Source: Amanita rubescens (lineage: Eukaryota; Basidiomycota; Agaricomycetes; Agaricales; Amanitaceae). Taken from it: a DNA stretch of 64,000 nucleotides. The number at the start of each line of letters is the position of its first letter. Positions within the stretch are counted from its first letter, which is position 1. Both the position numbers and the translations under genes were made by a program. Positions 22,301-30,550 of this stretch are shown piece by piece. The notes beneath the pieces are model-generated. The model worked only from the letters and a program-made list of their open reading frames with translations. It made no database searches and was not told the origin of the DNA. Location: assembly GCA_015039365.1 (NCBI GenBank), contig WION01000096.1, positions 105,603 through 169,602 of the forward strand, written 5' to 3'.

Positions 22301-22850
22301 CATCTGCGTTCAATTCTTCTTCTTTTTGGATATACCGAAGATACATTTCAGTTTCTTCGTCGTAATCAAATGTAGTTTCTTCTTCCGGATCGATCTTCCT
22401 TCCGTCGGGGAATCTGACTGTTCCTTCAGACCAATCTATTCTGGGGTTGATTTCTCGGAGCCAAGGTAATCCTAGTATCAGTCGTTGATCGCCTAGTCGT
22501 GTGACATAAAACCAGTCTTTAAACCGGTTATCTTCGATGTTATAGCTTATCTGGATTTTATACCGTATATCTCCAGACTTGTTATTTGTTCCGTCCACAT
22601 TTCGCACTGGGATGGGTTTCTTTAAGCGAGTGATTTTGTTCCAATTGACGAGTGAGCTATCGACGAATTTTCCTTGCACGCCTGAATCGATAAGGGCTTT
22701 AGTTTCAGCGGTTTTCAGATTCGAACATTTGGTAATGGGAATGGTGATTTTATTTCTGGATATAGAGGATACTGTTACACCATTTATACGTAATTGTTCG
22801 TCTTCGGAGACGACGGACGCTGATTCATCGTCGTCTTGTTCTAAAAACCC
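19269..22850 (-). pseudogene. pol of element B (protease-RT-RNase H-integrase-chromodomain), interrupted
   Basis: One reading frame runs from the gag/pol overlap near 22850 to a stop at 19269-19271. It encodes an aspartic protease (ALIDSGVQGKF), reverse transcriptase with the catalytic YIDDM box, RNase H (LETDASNWAVGAV), an HHCC zinc-binding domain (GCALCQQMK) and an integrase core (MDFITDLP, then a Ser-Asp motif and HPQTDGES). It ends in a chromodomain (FLVKWKGYPTSDNSWE) that would bind methylated histone tails and guide integration to heterochromatin. In-frame stops occur at 21996-21998 (TGA), 21786-21788 (TGA), 21339-21341 (TAA), 20028-20030 (TGA) and 19668-19670 (TAA). The frame is otherwise preserved throughout, so decay is by point mutation only. 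It is one frame back from gag, as in element D. Confidence 0.9.
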
Positions 22851-24571
22851 TTTTTGTTCAGTTTTCAGCAAGCGCTGCGTGGTAATGTTTTCGCCATTTC
22901 TCGTATGACGGTGATTCTCTGGTTTTCGTCGTTTTCACTGTCGGATTCTTCACTTGATGAGTCACTGTTGTCTTCTCCACTATCCGCATCCAGCGCTCTG
23001 ATTCGTTTTCCTTTTCCCTTTCCTTTGTCACGGTTACTGGTTCGTCTACGTGATTTTCCTCGAAACTGTCCTTTAGGGGCTGCCCTTCCTCATTTATTTC
23101 CAAGATTTTGTCGTTTCTTTTTTGGATTAGGGCAATCCGAGATTAAATGTCCTGTTTTCCCACATCCATAACATACAGCAGTTTTTACCCATTCCATGGA
23201 GGTTTCTGCAATCTGCATTCATCGTGCTTGTTGATTTAATTCTAATATGGCCTCGTCGACCTCCATTTTATCATCAAATTCTTTAACTTGGCCAAAAGTG
23301 GAGAATAAAGTATTCGCCACTTCTATGTCAAGGATACGAGTTCGTAATGATTTATAGGTTGTCGGAGCACCTCCTAGTCGTAGTTTTTCTCGTAACGTGT
23401 TTGGTAATCCCAAAACTAGGAGATGACATTTCGTCGTATCATCAGTGATTTTGGCTAAATTGATATCTCGATCGACGCGCGCAATATATTGATTAATGGA
23501 TTGTTTCGGGAGTTTTCTCCATGTGAGTAACCTGTGCATGGCTAGTCCTGCTTCATCTACTTGTCCCCAATCTTCTTTCAGTTCTTTAATAAAAGCGTTA
23601 TAGTCGGCGTATTTTGTCGTTTCGGCGTCGTATTCAGTTATTTTGTTGTCGCGCCATTGTTGAGCGTTGCCGTCAATATGATACATAATGAACTGTATTT
23701 TATCTTGGGCATCCGTCATTTTATTCATTTTCATGAATAATTCGGCTTTCGCTATGAACGGATTGAGATATTTTCGATCTCCTTCAAACGGTTTAGGAGG
23801 TTTGATCTTCGGTAGATCTGACCTTGGTTCAGTCCGGAGTCCTGATCCACTCATATCTCGTTCTTTTCCTTTCCTAGAGGGAAATGGATTGATTGGTGGG
23901 GTAAACAAATATGGGAAAGTAACAGGAGGTAATGGTGCGGGTCGTGTAGCTTCGAGTTTTGATTCGGTTGCAAGGGATAAGGAAGCGATAAGTTGAGCTG
24001 AGGTTTCGTCTTCAACTCGTTGTTCAACTGTGGGTATAACAACGTCTTCGGTTCCAGGTGCGTATTCAAGTTTATCCTGGGATTCTTCTTCTTTCTCTTG
24101 TTCAGAGTGGGAATCTTTATTGTCTTCTTTATCGGACTCTCCTGATGGTTCGGCGCTTTCTCTGTAATGAATGTGTGGTGAGGCGACGGGAGTTTCTTGA
24201 CTAGTGGTTAGGGTCTCTGGTTCGTTCACTTTCTTCCAACGTTGTAGCGCGGTTCGTGATAACTCCTCTTTTCCTCCTACGAAGGGTTCTCCTTCAAAAT
24301 ATTCGTCTCTAATAAAGTATGGTTCTTCTCCTGTTTCCGATTCGGTGGCATACCAACGTTTACTTCCTTCGTGGAAGGCAAGTTTGCGTTCATTTAGGTA
24401 TAATCCTCCTTCAAATGGGAAGGACTGATTTGGCGGTCTTCCAAGTTTTTGTTTTACCCAAAACTGGTGACCTGGTACGGGTTTTCCTGAAGCAGTATAA
24501 CACCAGCCGTTTTCTCGTTTATCCCAATGAATGGAATGTTCGTCGAGATAGTAGAGATGGTTAAGGGGGTT
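22841..24571 (-). pseudogene. gag of element B, interrupted
   Basis: The Gag frame contains the retrotransposon capsid-like region (FEGDRKYLNPFIAKAELFMK and downstream helices) and a CCHC zinc knuckle (CYGCGKTGHLISDC). It ends in a Lys/Arg-rich then acidic tail at a TAG at 22841-22843. In-frame TGA codons occur at 23219-23221, 23090-23092 and 22865-22867, with one more at 24572-24574 upstream. The first in-frame ATG is at 23854 (MSGSGLRTEP). The frame nevertheless stays open for about 240 codons upstream, and that segment (RPPNQSFPFEGGLYLNE and around) is clearly related to the equivalent part of element D. The conserved upstream segment is therefore probably translated. A GTG within it at 24229 is an unlikely start. 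Confidence 0.85.
22844..22850 (-). promoter_or_regulatory. Candidate -1 frameshift site between gag and pol (element B)
   Basis: On the minus strand the heptamer G GGT TTT is followed at once by the gag stop TAG. It fits the X XXY YYZ pattern, and pol continues in the -1 frame (GGG TTT TTA GAA). Element D has G GAT TTT before its gag stop in the same position. Confidence 0.5.
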
Positions 24572-24667
24572 TCATTTGGCGTTATTCGGAGGGGTACTTT
24601 TAGATTGTCGTGGAGCAATTGTGAATGATGGGAGGTGAGAGCGTTAAAGCTATCGTGCTCGGAGAGG

Positions 24668-24679
24668 AGTCTAGTTTTA
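24668..24679 (-). other. Self-complementary primer site of element B
   Basis: Directly inside the 5' LTR, the minus strand reads TAAAACTAGACT. This is the exact reverse complement of AGTCTAGTTTTA within the same LTR (minus strand, starting at 24845), which lies 31 nt downstream of a TATAAG box (starting at 24876). This arrangement matches the self-priming of Tf1, in which the 5' end of the transcript pairs with the primer site, instead of tRNA priming. Confidence 0.65.
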
Positions 24680-24680
24680 T

Positions 24681-25089
24681 TGTTATGTTTGTTCGTTCAC
24701 TGATAAGTCAAGCCTATCAGGCACCGTAGGTTCCTCAAGGGAGTTCCGGCACTTAAGAACGTTCAAGAAATAAGAGTGTTATCGGATAAGTCCTCAAGGG
24801 AGCTTATACGATAACGAGACAGATTTTGACTGTTAAAACTAGACTGAGGTCTAGTCGTATATTTGCGTGTCTTATATAGTACAAGGTATATACGCAAATA
24901 TAGTAAGTAGGAATGCATGTGATAATGAAACGGTTTACATGTGATAATCGACATGCATGTGATAAAATGAAATGGCATATGATAAACGATGAATGTTCCT
25001 GAAGGAACGCATATGCAAACAGTGACATAGGAGGAATAACGGAAGTGATAAGATAAGAAAAAGATAGGCCATGACGTACGTTTGTAACA
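24681..25089 (-). repeat. 5' LTR of element B
   Basis: 409 bp with a TATA box and self-primer sequence as described. It is flanked on the outer side by the target duplication TCTAT. Confidence 0.9.
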
Positions 25090-25194
25090 TCTATTTTACT
25101 GATTTTTTGAGCCATGAAATGTGGGAAATGGTTAAGATTTCAGCTCACAGTAACATTTTTCATATAAAATCAAATAAAATCTGAATTCTAAGAT

Positions 25195-25700
25195 AATCTA
25201 AACATGATTAATGTAGGTACAGGTGTGGGAGGGTGTGAGAGGGTGCAGTGAATTGGGCATAGTTAAGCAGTGGGAGGGCAAGGGTCAGCAACAATGGGTT
25301 TCATTCTCTCTTTGGTGATCTCTTTGGTGATTGATCTCTTTGGCAATGTTTGGCAGTCTCCTGGTATCATCAAAAATGGTTTTCATGTGGGTTACCTGGA
25401 GTGCAGCTAGGGTGAGAGTGTGTGAGAGGGCAGTGGGCCCAATGGGGCATACTAGTTGAGCAGTGGGAGGGCAAGGGTCAGAAACAATGGGTTTCATTCT
25501 CTCATCTCTCTTTGGTGATCTCTTTGGCAATCTCTTTGGGAATGTTTGGCAGTCTCCTGCCATCATCAAAAATGGTTTTCATGTAGCTTAACTGGCATGA
25601 AGCTGGGTGTGAGAGGGTGTGAGAGGGTGCAGTGGTAACAATGGGGCATAGTTGAGTGGCAGTGGGAGGGTGAGTATTAGCAACACTGAGTTTCACATGG
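25195..25700. repeat. Tandem repeat of ~195 bp (R195), 2.5 copies
   Basis: Units start near 25210, 25411 and 25607. They share GCAGTGGGAGGGCAAGGGTCAG, a CTCTTTGGTGATCTCTTTGG segment, TTTGGCAGTCTCCTG and ATCATCAAAAATGGTTTTCA. A further dispersed copy was split by insertion of element C (27265-27474 and 42045-42230). Confidence 0.75.
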
Positions 25701-25704
25701 TTTA

Positions 25705-25863
25705 CACAAGTCAGTTCTGACTTTGAAGACTGGTCCAGACTGGTCTTAAGCAGTCGGTTCTGGTTCTTTTGATATCAGGGACACTGTGAGACTGGTCCAG
25801 TTCTGGTCCTTCCAAAAAAGGCAATAAAATAAAAACCAGACTGGACCAGACTTTAAAACTCTA
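25705..25863. mobile_element. hAT-like relic
   Basis: CTGGTCCAGACTGGTCTT-type sequence ends in GACTTTAAAACTCTA, a degenerate right terminus of the MITE-2/3 type. The left terminus is lost. A closely similar relic occurs at 42277-42400, also next to a copy of R195, so the two may have been duplicated together. Confidence 0.5.
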
Positions 25864-26864
25864 GCTGTGAGCATTGAAATCAGGATATAATGTGACTGTG
25901 GGAAGGTCTGGGCAACATCAACACCAAAAAAAAAAAAAAAAAAACTTGTTCCAGCCATAACCACAATGAACTACTTCACCCCTACAACACCAACAACTCC
26001 CACAGCTGTGTCTGACTGAATAGATCAAAAAGGCTCTGCTGCAACTCACCCCTCCTGGTAGTGGTGCCACAGAGTAAGAATGGGAGAGCTGGGGTCATCA
26101 CAGTGCTGTTCTCATTGTAAGTCCTGTCTCTTGTTTTATCTTTCTCTAATTCATGTCTCTAACTCTGTCTTTATGACCTCCTTCAGGGATCATCACCTCA
26201 GGATATTAGCATCCTAATTGAAAACATGGTCAAAACAATGGAGGCAAATGCACATAGGAACTGGGGGCCTTGGCTGGATGAGGTGTGTCCTGGTATGCAT
26301 CAAAGGTTGCCAACCAGTGTTTAGTGGGTTATTGCAGTGGAGCATCTTGCAGGAATGAGGGGCTGAGTAGTGGAGTTCTCCTGGGCTCCAGTAGGATGGG
26401 AGAAAGGTTGGCACTTTCAGCTTATGTGCTTCATGCATGGCATGCTCCTCTGGCTCCATTTCTTCAGCAAGATCTACAAGACCCTCAGTATCATTGGTTC
26501 CCTCCTTCACATTGCTCCCTTCAGTCTCTGTGACCATTGCCTGCTCATCCTGATCCAAATTCTTGCTGAGCTCTTCAATTTCTCTTGCAAGCTGATCATC
26601 ATTGCTTGGCTCCTGAGACTCAGCACCAGATAGATATTGGACTGTATGCATGTAGTACACAAGGCACATAGGATATATACCATGTTGTAGTTAGTTTATC
26701 CTCCCCATCACTTTGCATCTGCATTCTGAGAGACAATGAGTGCAACCAAGGTTGTGCAAGCACCCTCATGTGATGCCAAACTTGTTCAGCTGCATCACAT
26801 CTCAGAGGTTGCACCCAACACAACCTCCCTTGTGTTGTTACAACTGGAGCCCACTGCTTGGTCC
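25864..26864. other. Decayed stretch with an A-run and an acidic protein fragment
   Basis: An A-run of about 20 lies at 25925-25944. On the minus strand, 26669-26214, a frame encodes an acidic, helix-prone segment (DDQLAREIEELSKNLDQDEQ and following Glu-rich residues). It looks like protein sequence but has no family I recognise and no clear start or splice partners. It is more likely the remnant of a transposon-borne gene than a working gene. Confidence 0.3.
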
Positions 26865-27049
26865 TAGTGTTTCTATTTCCAGTCTCTCAGGACTGAAAAA
26901 GACCGGAACCGAACCAGACAAGGACCAATTTGGACCAGACTGCAGTCTCAGGTCTTAGAAGGTCCAAGGGCAGTCCAGTTCCGGTCTTTTTAAATTTTTA
27001 AAATCAAAAAAACCACAAAAGACCAGTCTAGACCAGTCCTAGACCACTA
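26865..27049. mobile_element. Short hAT-like element or relic
   Basis: The sequence starts TAGTGTTTCTATTTCC and ends AGACCACTA, with GGACTG/CAGTCC-rich subterminal sequence. The flanking 8 bp do not match (CTTGGTCC versus ATTGTCAC), so one end is truncated or the duplication has decayed. Confidence 0.45.
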
Positions 27050-27264
27050 ATTGTCACATGTGACCAACACAGTCATGTTCTCCTATATTTTAGCTTTTTT
27101 TGAGTATTGAAACATAAAAAATGGTTGAGATTTGAGTTCACAGTAGTAAAGTTTGTCTAAAGTTATATATAACATGTGAATTTTGAAAACATCTGTTGTT
27201 GCAGCACTCCAGGTAAGGTATTCTGAGATTAACTAATCTAGGTATGCTCTAGTACATCCAATGG

Positions 27265-27474
27265 AACATAGTTGAACAGTGGGAGGGTGAGGGTCAGCAA
27301 CACTGGGCTTCATTCTCTCTTTGGTGATCTCTTTAACATTTGGCAATGTTTGGCAGTCTCCTGGCATCATTAAAAATGGTTTAATGTGGCTTATCTGGAG
27401 TGCAACTTGGTGTGAGATGATGTGAGGGGGTGGAGTGGGGTCTAATGGGACAAGCTGAGCAGTGGGAGGGTGAG
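27265..27474. repeat. R195 repeat, left half of the copy split by element C
   Basis: The sequence matches the repeat at 25195-25700 and continues without loss at 42045 once element C and one copy of its GTGAG duplication are removed. Confidence 0.7.
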
Positions 27475-27723
27475 TGTAATGACTATTATTTCTTTTCTTT
27501 TTATTTTCTTTTATTTACAGAAAGTTCCCATGCTTATGTAAAAATTCCGCGGAATAGGGACATGGGAAGAACGAGTCAGAGTATATATACCATACCTTGC
27601 CTATGCATTCATTAGCCTTACGATTGTTTCTGTCATCCATAGACTCAATCTAGTCTCACTGAAGTTTCATTGCAATTCCATTCTTGAGTGTCTTAGTGAT
27701 TGTGTCTGGATAACCTCCTAACA
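27475..27723 (+). repeat. 5' LTR of element C
   Basis: 249 bp. TATATATA begins at 27582, and AGCCTTACGATT, the self-primer sequence, begins at 27614, 32 nt downstream. Confidence 0.9.
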
Positions 27724-27736
27724 TAATTGTAAGGCT
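27724..27736 (+). other. Self-complementary primer site of element C
   Basis: TAATTGTAAGGCT directly follows the 5' LTR. Its reverse complement, AGCCTTACAATT(A), matches 12 nt of the 3' LTR exactly (41938-41949). It matches the 5' LTR (27614-27625) with one difference at a CpG-derived site. The geometry is that of Tf1-type self-priming. Confidence 0.65.
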
Positions 27737-28263
27737 CTTCACACTACCACACTCGCTTGCTCGTTGTTGCTCACAACGGACACGCAAACCATTCGACGGT
27801 TACTGCGCTTGATAGCACTAGTAGCCCACTTCAGATATATTTATGTACCTCCTCACGCTGCACATTGTGCATATCCACTACCACTTGATAAACCTGGACT
27901 TGAGGGTTAACGAGATAGGACTGGGACTGCTCTAAACTCAGAGTTGCAGACCTGGTAAAACCACGATCTGTTTGGGTTTGGGCATACCTATTCGATCCAT
28001 AGGAGAAAACGAACGATAAACCAAACGAACAGTATTAAAAACTCCCTTCGTCCCTGTGAAGAATAAGAAGAGATGCCTTACACACCAATGGAAGCCTTGA
28101 TTACAGCATACGTAGGACTATTGGTAGCGTTGATTGGAGCTTTCTCATCCACACCAATACGAGCCTTATGGACAGCCACGATGGGCGCAGAACAAAGAGC
28201 GGCAGGTGTGAGAGTAGCAACGGCAATAGGAGAGATAAGAGAAGCATTTAGAGAACCACCCCG

Positions 28264-28716
28264 TGTTACAACACGGTACGGACTCCCGCATTATGCTTAC
28301 ATGATACGTCGGACATGTTTATTTCTTTATGCCTACCTTACTTGTCATCTCCCTTATGCTCGATTCATACGGACAAGCTCGTTTCTTTACTTATACCATT
28401 CCTTGTTCCACATATGACGCCGTCCTTATACTTACTTCCGTACTTACCATTATTCACTAATTAGTACGTCTTATTGTACTTGCTAGTATAAGTACCGCAT
28501 GTATTCTAGAGTCGAACCTTAAGTTCGACTTAGCTGTTTATTGTCGTCTGACAATATAACCGTACTCTTAAAACTCATCTACCACAATCGTCCTCAGATC
28601 CTAAGTCAACGTCCTGACTTAGTATTGAACTTATAATCTTAACGTTTGACTTAAGACTTGTAATCGTGACTAGAGTTGCCGCCGCAACTTAAGTTGAGAT
28701 TAACGAGTTCGTAACA
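28264..28716 (+). repeat. 5' LTR of element D
   Basis: Starts TGTTACAACACGG and ends GAGTTCGTAACA. It has TATAAG at 28487-28492, and TAAGTTCGACTTA at 28520-28532, 33 nt downstream, the likely transcript start and self-primer. Confidence 0.93.
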
Positions 28717-28718
28717 AT

Positions 28719-28731
28719 TAAGTCGAACTTA
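28719..28731 (+). other. Self-complementary primer site of element D
   Basis: TAAGTCGAACTTA, two bases after the 5' LTR, is the exact reverse complement of 28520-28532 in the LTR. No tRNA-complementary site is needed. Confidence 0.7.
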
Positions 28732-28828
28732 TCAATAAGCCTGAACATCGATTCATTGGCATTTGATAACACACACTTCGACGAACTTCCGGAAAGCCAG
28801 CCCGTAGGTCACTGGCCACGTTGTCAAA

Positions 28829-29491
28829 ACGGATTGGAGAGCTCCACCAAATAGAGCTACACGAGACCGTAAAGGGAACTACGTTCTTGACGGATACTAC
28901 GTCAGACTAAACGGTGCAAAACGAATCTGGGAAGATACAGGAGGGAATCCAGTAAAAGAACAAGAATTCTGGATACCACAAAAAGAAACTAGACCTCCGA
29001 ACGAATCGTACTATTACTTCGCAGATCTATATCTTCAGGAACAACACATCAGATTCGATCACCTCACAGAACGTTGGATAGCATCCGAAACACAAGAATT
29101 TGTCCCTAACGAATACTTCAACACCCCCATTTGGATAAAGGGGACTGTTGACGCTCTACCAGAGAACTTAAGACCGAAAACTCTCCTTTCCATACAGACA
29201 ACTACAAAAGGCAAAAAGAAAGCAAATTTTGGCCTAAGCAATAGTGAATCCGAGAAAGAAGAAGAAACAGATCAAAAACCTGATCTATCTCTTGATTTTC
29301 TCAGTGACCTTTCAGTTGGAACGACACCAACACCTGCCCAACAACCGACCAATCCCGAACCAGGTCCTTCGAACCCTGAAGAAGAAAAGGACGAAGAAGA
29401 CCCGTTTGACTCTGACAGAATCGAAGTAGACGAACCTAAACCCGATCCAACTCCACCACGCAGAGATCCATCACCCCCACCATCACCAAGA
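28829..29491 (+). CDS. Non-AUG N-terminal extension of Gag (element D), candidate
   Basis: The gag frame is open upstream of its first ATG back to an in-frame TAG at 28805-28807, 228 codons without any methionine. The encoded segment contains FWIPQKETRPPNESYYFADL and a Trp-rich region, then an acidic Pro/Glu-rich linker. The first part is clearly related to the equivalent stretch of element B (RPPNQSFPFEGGLYLNE), which implies selection on the protein. The whole region from the probable transcript start (28520) to 29492 has no ATG in any frame. An in-frame ACG at 28829 with A at -3 and G at +4 is a plausible near-cognate start (inference). Alternatively the segment may be joined by splicing to an upstream exon. 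Confidence 0.5.
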
Positions 29492-30550
29492 ATGTCTGGA
29501 GGGAGTACAGACCCTATACCCAACCCACGAACCCCTAGTCTCATCGGAGATCTCCCTGAATTTAAAGGGAAGCGAAAGGATGCCAATACGTTCATAGAAG
29601 ATATCGAAATCTTCTTTGACATGAATCCTGAACGGATGAATACAGACCGTTTAAAGATCCTTGCTGCCCTGAACAAGATCTCAGATGGAGCCAGACAGTG
29701 GAAAAAGAATAAATTAGCGGAATTACGAAAATCACGCGCTACCGTTGAAGGAGGCGTCACAAGACCCGCTTTATTCGATGACTGGGAAGCATTCAAACTG
29801 TCATTCCTGACAGATTGGGGAGAAGTTGATCCAAGTGGAAATGCATACACGAAAATTCTCAATCTACAGAACAGATCGTCCATGAAAGGAAAGAAACAGA
29901 TGACCTTGCCTAATTACGTCAATCAGTTCAAGGAACAAATCACGAAAGCCGGAATCGAAGGAGAAGCAGCATTCCATATGTTCGGAAAAGGACTTACAGC
30001 ACCCGAGTTCGAAAAAGCAATGCTCATGAACCCAAAAACACTACAAGATTGGTACGACATTGCTATCAAACTCGACAACATCCGAACCCGTTCATACGCT
30101 TATTCCCCTCGATCTGGAAATGGTCATTCATCATCCTCTCATAACGACGAATCATGGGCTATGCAGATCGATCATAAATTTCTGGAATACGAAGAAGACC
30201 CAGAATTAGAACTTACGATCAGATCTATGTCCAAAGAAGAAAGAGAACGCTACATCAAAGACGGTTTATGTTTTATCTGCGGAATCAAAGGACACATGTC
30301 AGGGCAATGCCCAAAGAAGAAAAGAAACAAAGGGAAAGGCCGATTTAAAGGAGGAAGAAAAAGAGGATTCACGCCCAAACGTCACATTCGAGCCACATCA
30401 AATGATGGTGACGGAAATTGGGAAGAAGAAGAAGTCCGAGAGTCTAAACCAAATTACACCAAGAACATCCGAGCGCTGATGAAAGGAATGTCAACCGACG
30501 AAAAGAATGATCTATTACTATCTCTTGCCGATGACAACGAGGATTTTTGA
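29492..30550 (+). CDS. gag of element D (capsid/nucleocapsid polyprotein, 352 aa)
   Basis: The gene starts at the first ATG of the transcript (MSGGSTDPIPNPRTPSLIGD). It encodes the Ty3-type capsid helices (KDANTFIEDIEIFF, FDDWEAFKLSFLTDWGE, LPNYVNQFKEQI) and one CCHC knuckle at about residues 260-273 (CFICGIKGHMSGQC). A Lys/Arg-rich nucleocapsid segment and a short acidic tail follow. It ends at TGA 30548-30550, directly after a candidate slippery sequence, and pol follows in the -1 frame. The intact frame contrasts with the interrupted gag genes of elements B and C. The protein would form the virus-like particle and package the RNA. The N-terminus may be longer (see the preceding entry). Confidence 0.93.
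   Translation: MSGGSTDPIPNPRTPSLIGDLPEFKGKRKDANTFIEDIEIFFDMNPERMNTDRLKILAALNKISDGARQWKKNKLAELRKSRATVEGGVTRPALFDDWEAFKLSFLTDWGEVDPSGNAYTKILNLQNRSSMKGKKQMTLPNYVNQFKEQITKAGIEGEAAFHMFGKGLTAPEFEKAMLMNPKTLQDWYDIAIKLDNIRTRSYAYSPRSGNGHSSSSHNDESWAMQIDHKFLEYEEDPELELTIRSMSKEERERYIKDGLCFICGIKGHMSGQCPKKKRNKGKGRFKGGRKRGFTPKRHIRATSNDGDGNWEEEEVRESKPNYTKNIRALMKGMSTDEKNDLLLSLADDNEDF
30541..30550 (+). promoter_or_regulatory. Candidate -1 frameshift site gag/pol (element D)
   Basis: The gag frame reads GAG GAT TTT TGA, so the heptamer G GAT TTT directly precedes the stop. Slipping back one base gives GGA TTT TTG, which continues into pol. G GAU UUA-type sites are known in retroviruses. Element B has G GGT TTT in the same place. 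No downstream structure was evaluated. Re-initiation at ATG 30562 is an alternative. Confidence 0.5.

Larger units (their letters stand above)
16711..25089 (-). mobile_element. Full-length Ty3/gypsy chromovirus, decayed (element B)
   Basis: An 8379-bp LTR retrotransposon on the minus strand. The LTRs at 16711-17140 (3' LTR) and 24681-25089 (5' LTR) have ends TGTTAC...TAACA, and the 5-bp target duplication TCTAT lies at 16706-16710 and 25090-25094. In its own direction the order is 5' LTR, primer site, gag, pol (protease, reverse transcriptase, RNase H, integrase, chromodomain), an extra ORF3, polypurine tract, 3' LTR. Coding frames are interrupted by about ten in-frame stops, eight of them TGA, but I see no frameshifts, so it is dead yet not very old. 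The two LTRs differ mainly by one extra 21-bp repeat unit in the 3' LTR plus three substitutions, all at CpG sites. Confidence 0.93.

Noticed and set aside
22263..24564. Plus-strand frames across element B (for example 22579-22908, 23688-23996)
   Set aside because: They are antisense shadows of gag and pol, Phe/Ser rich, without domains.
25925..25944. A-run as the tail of a LINE or SINE
   Set aside because: No matching target duplication or element body could be found next to it.
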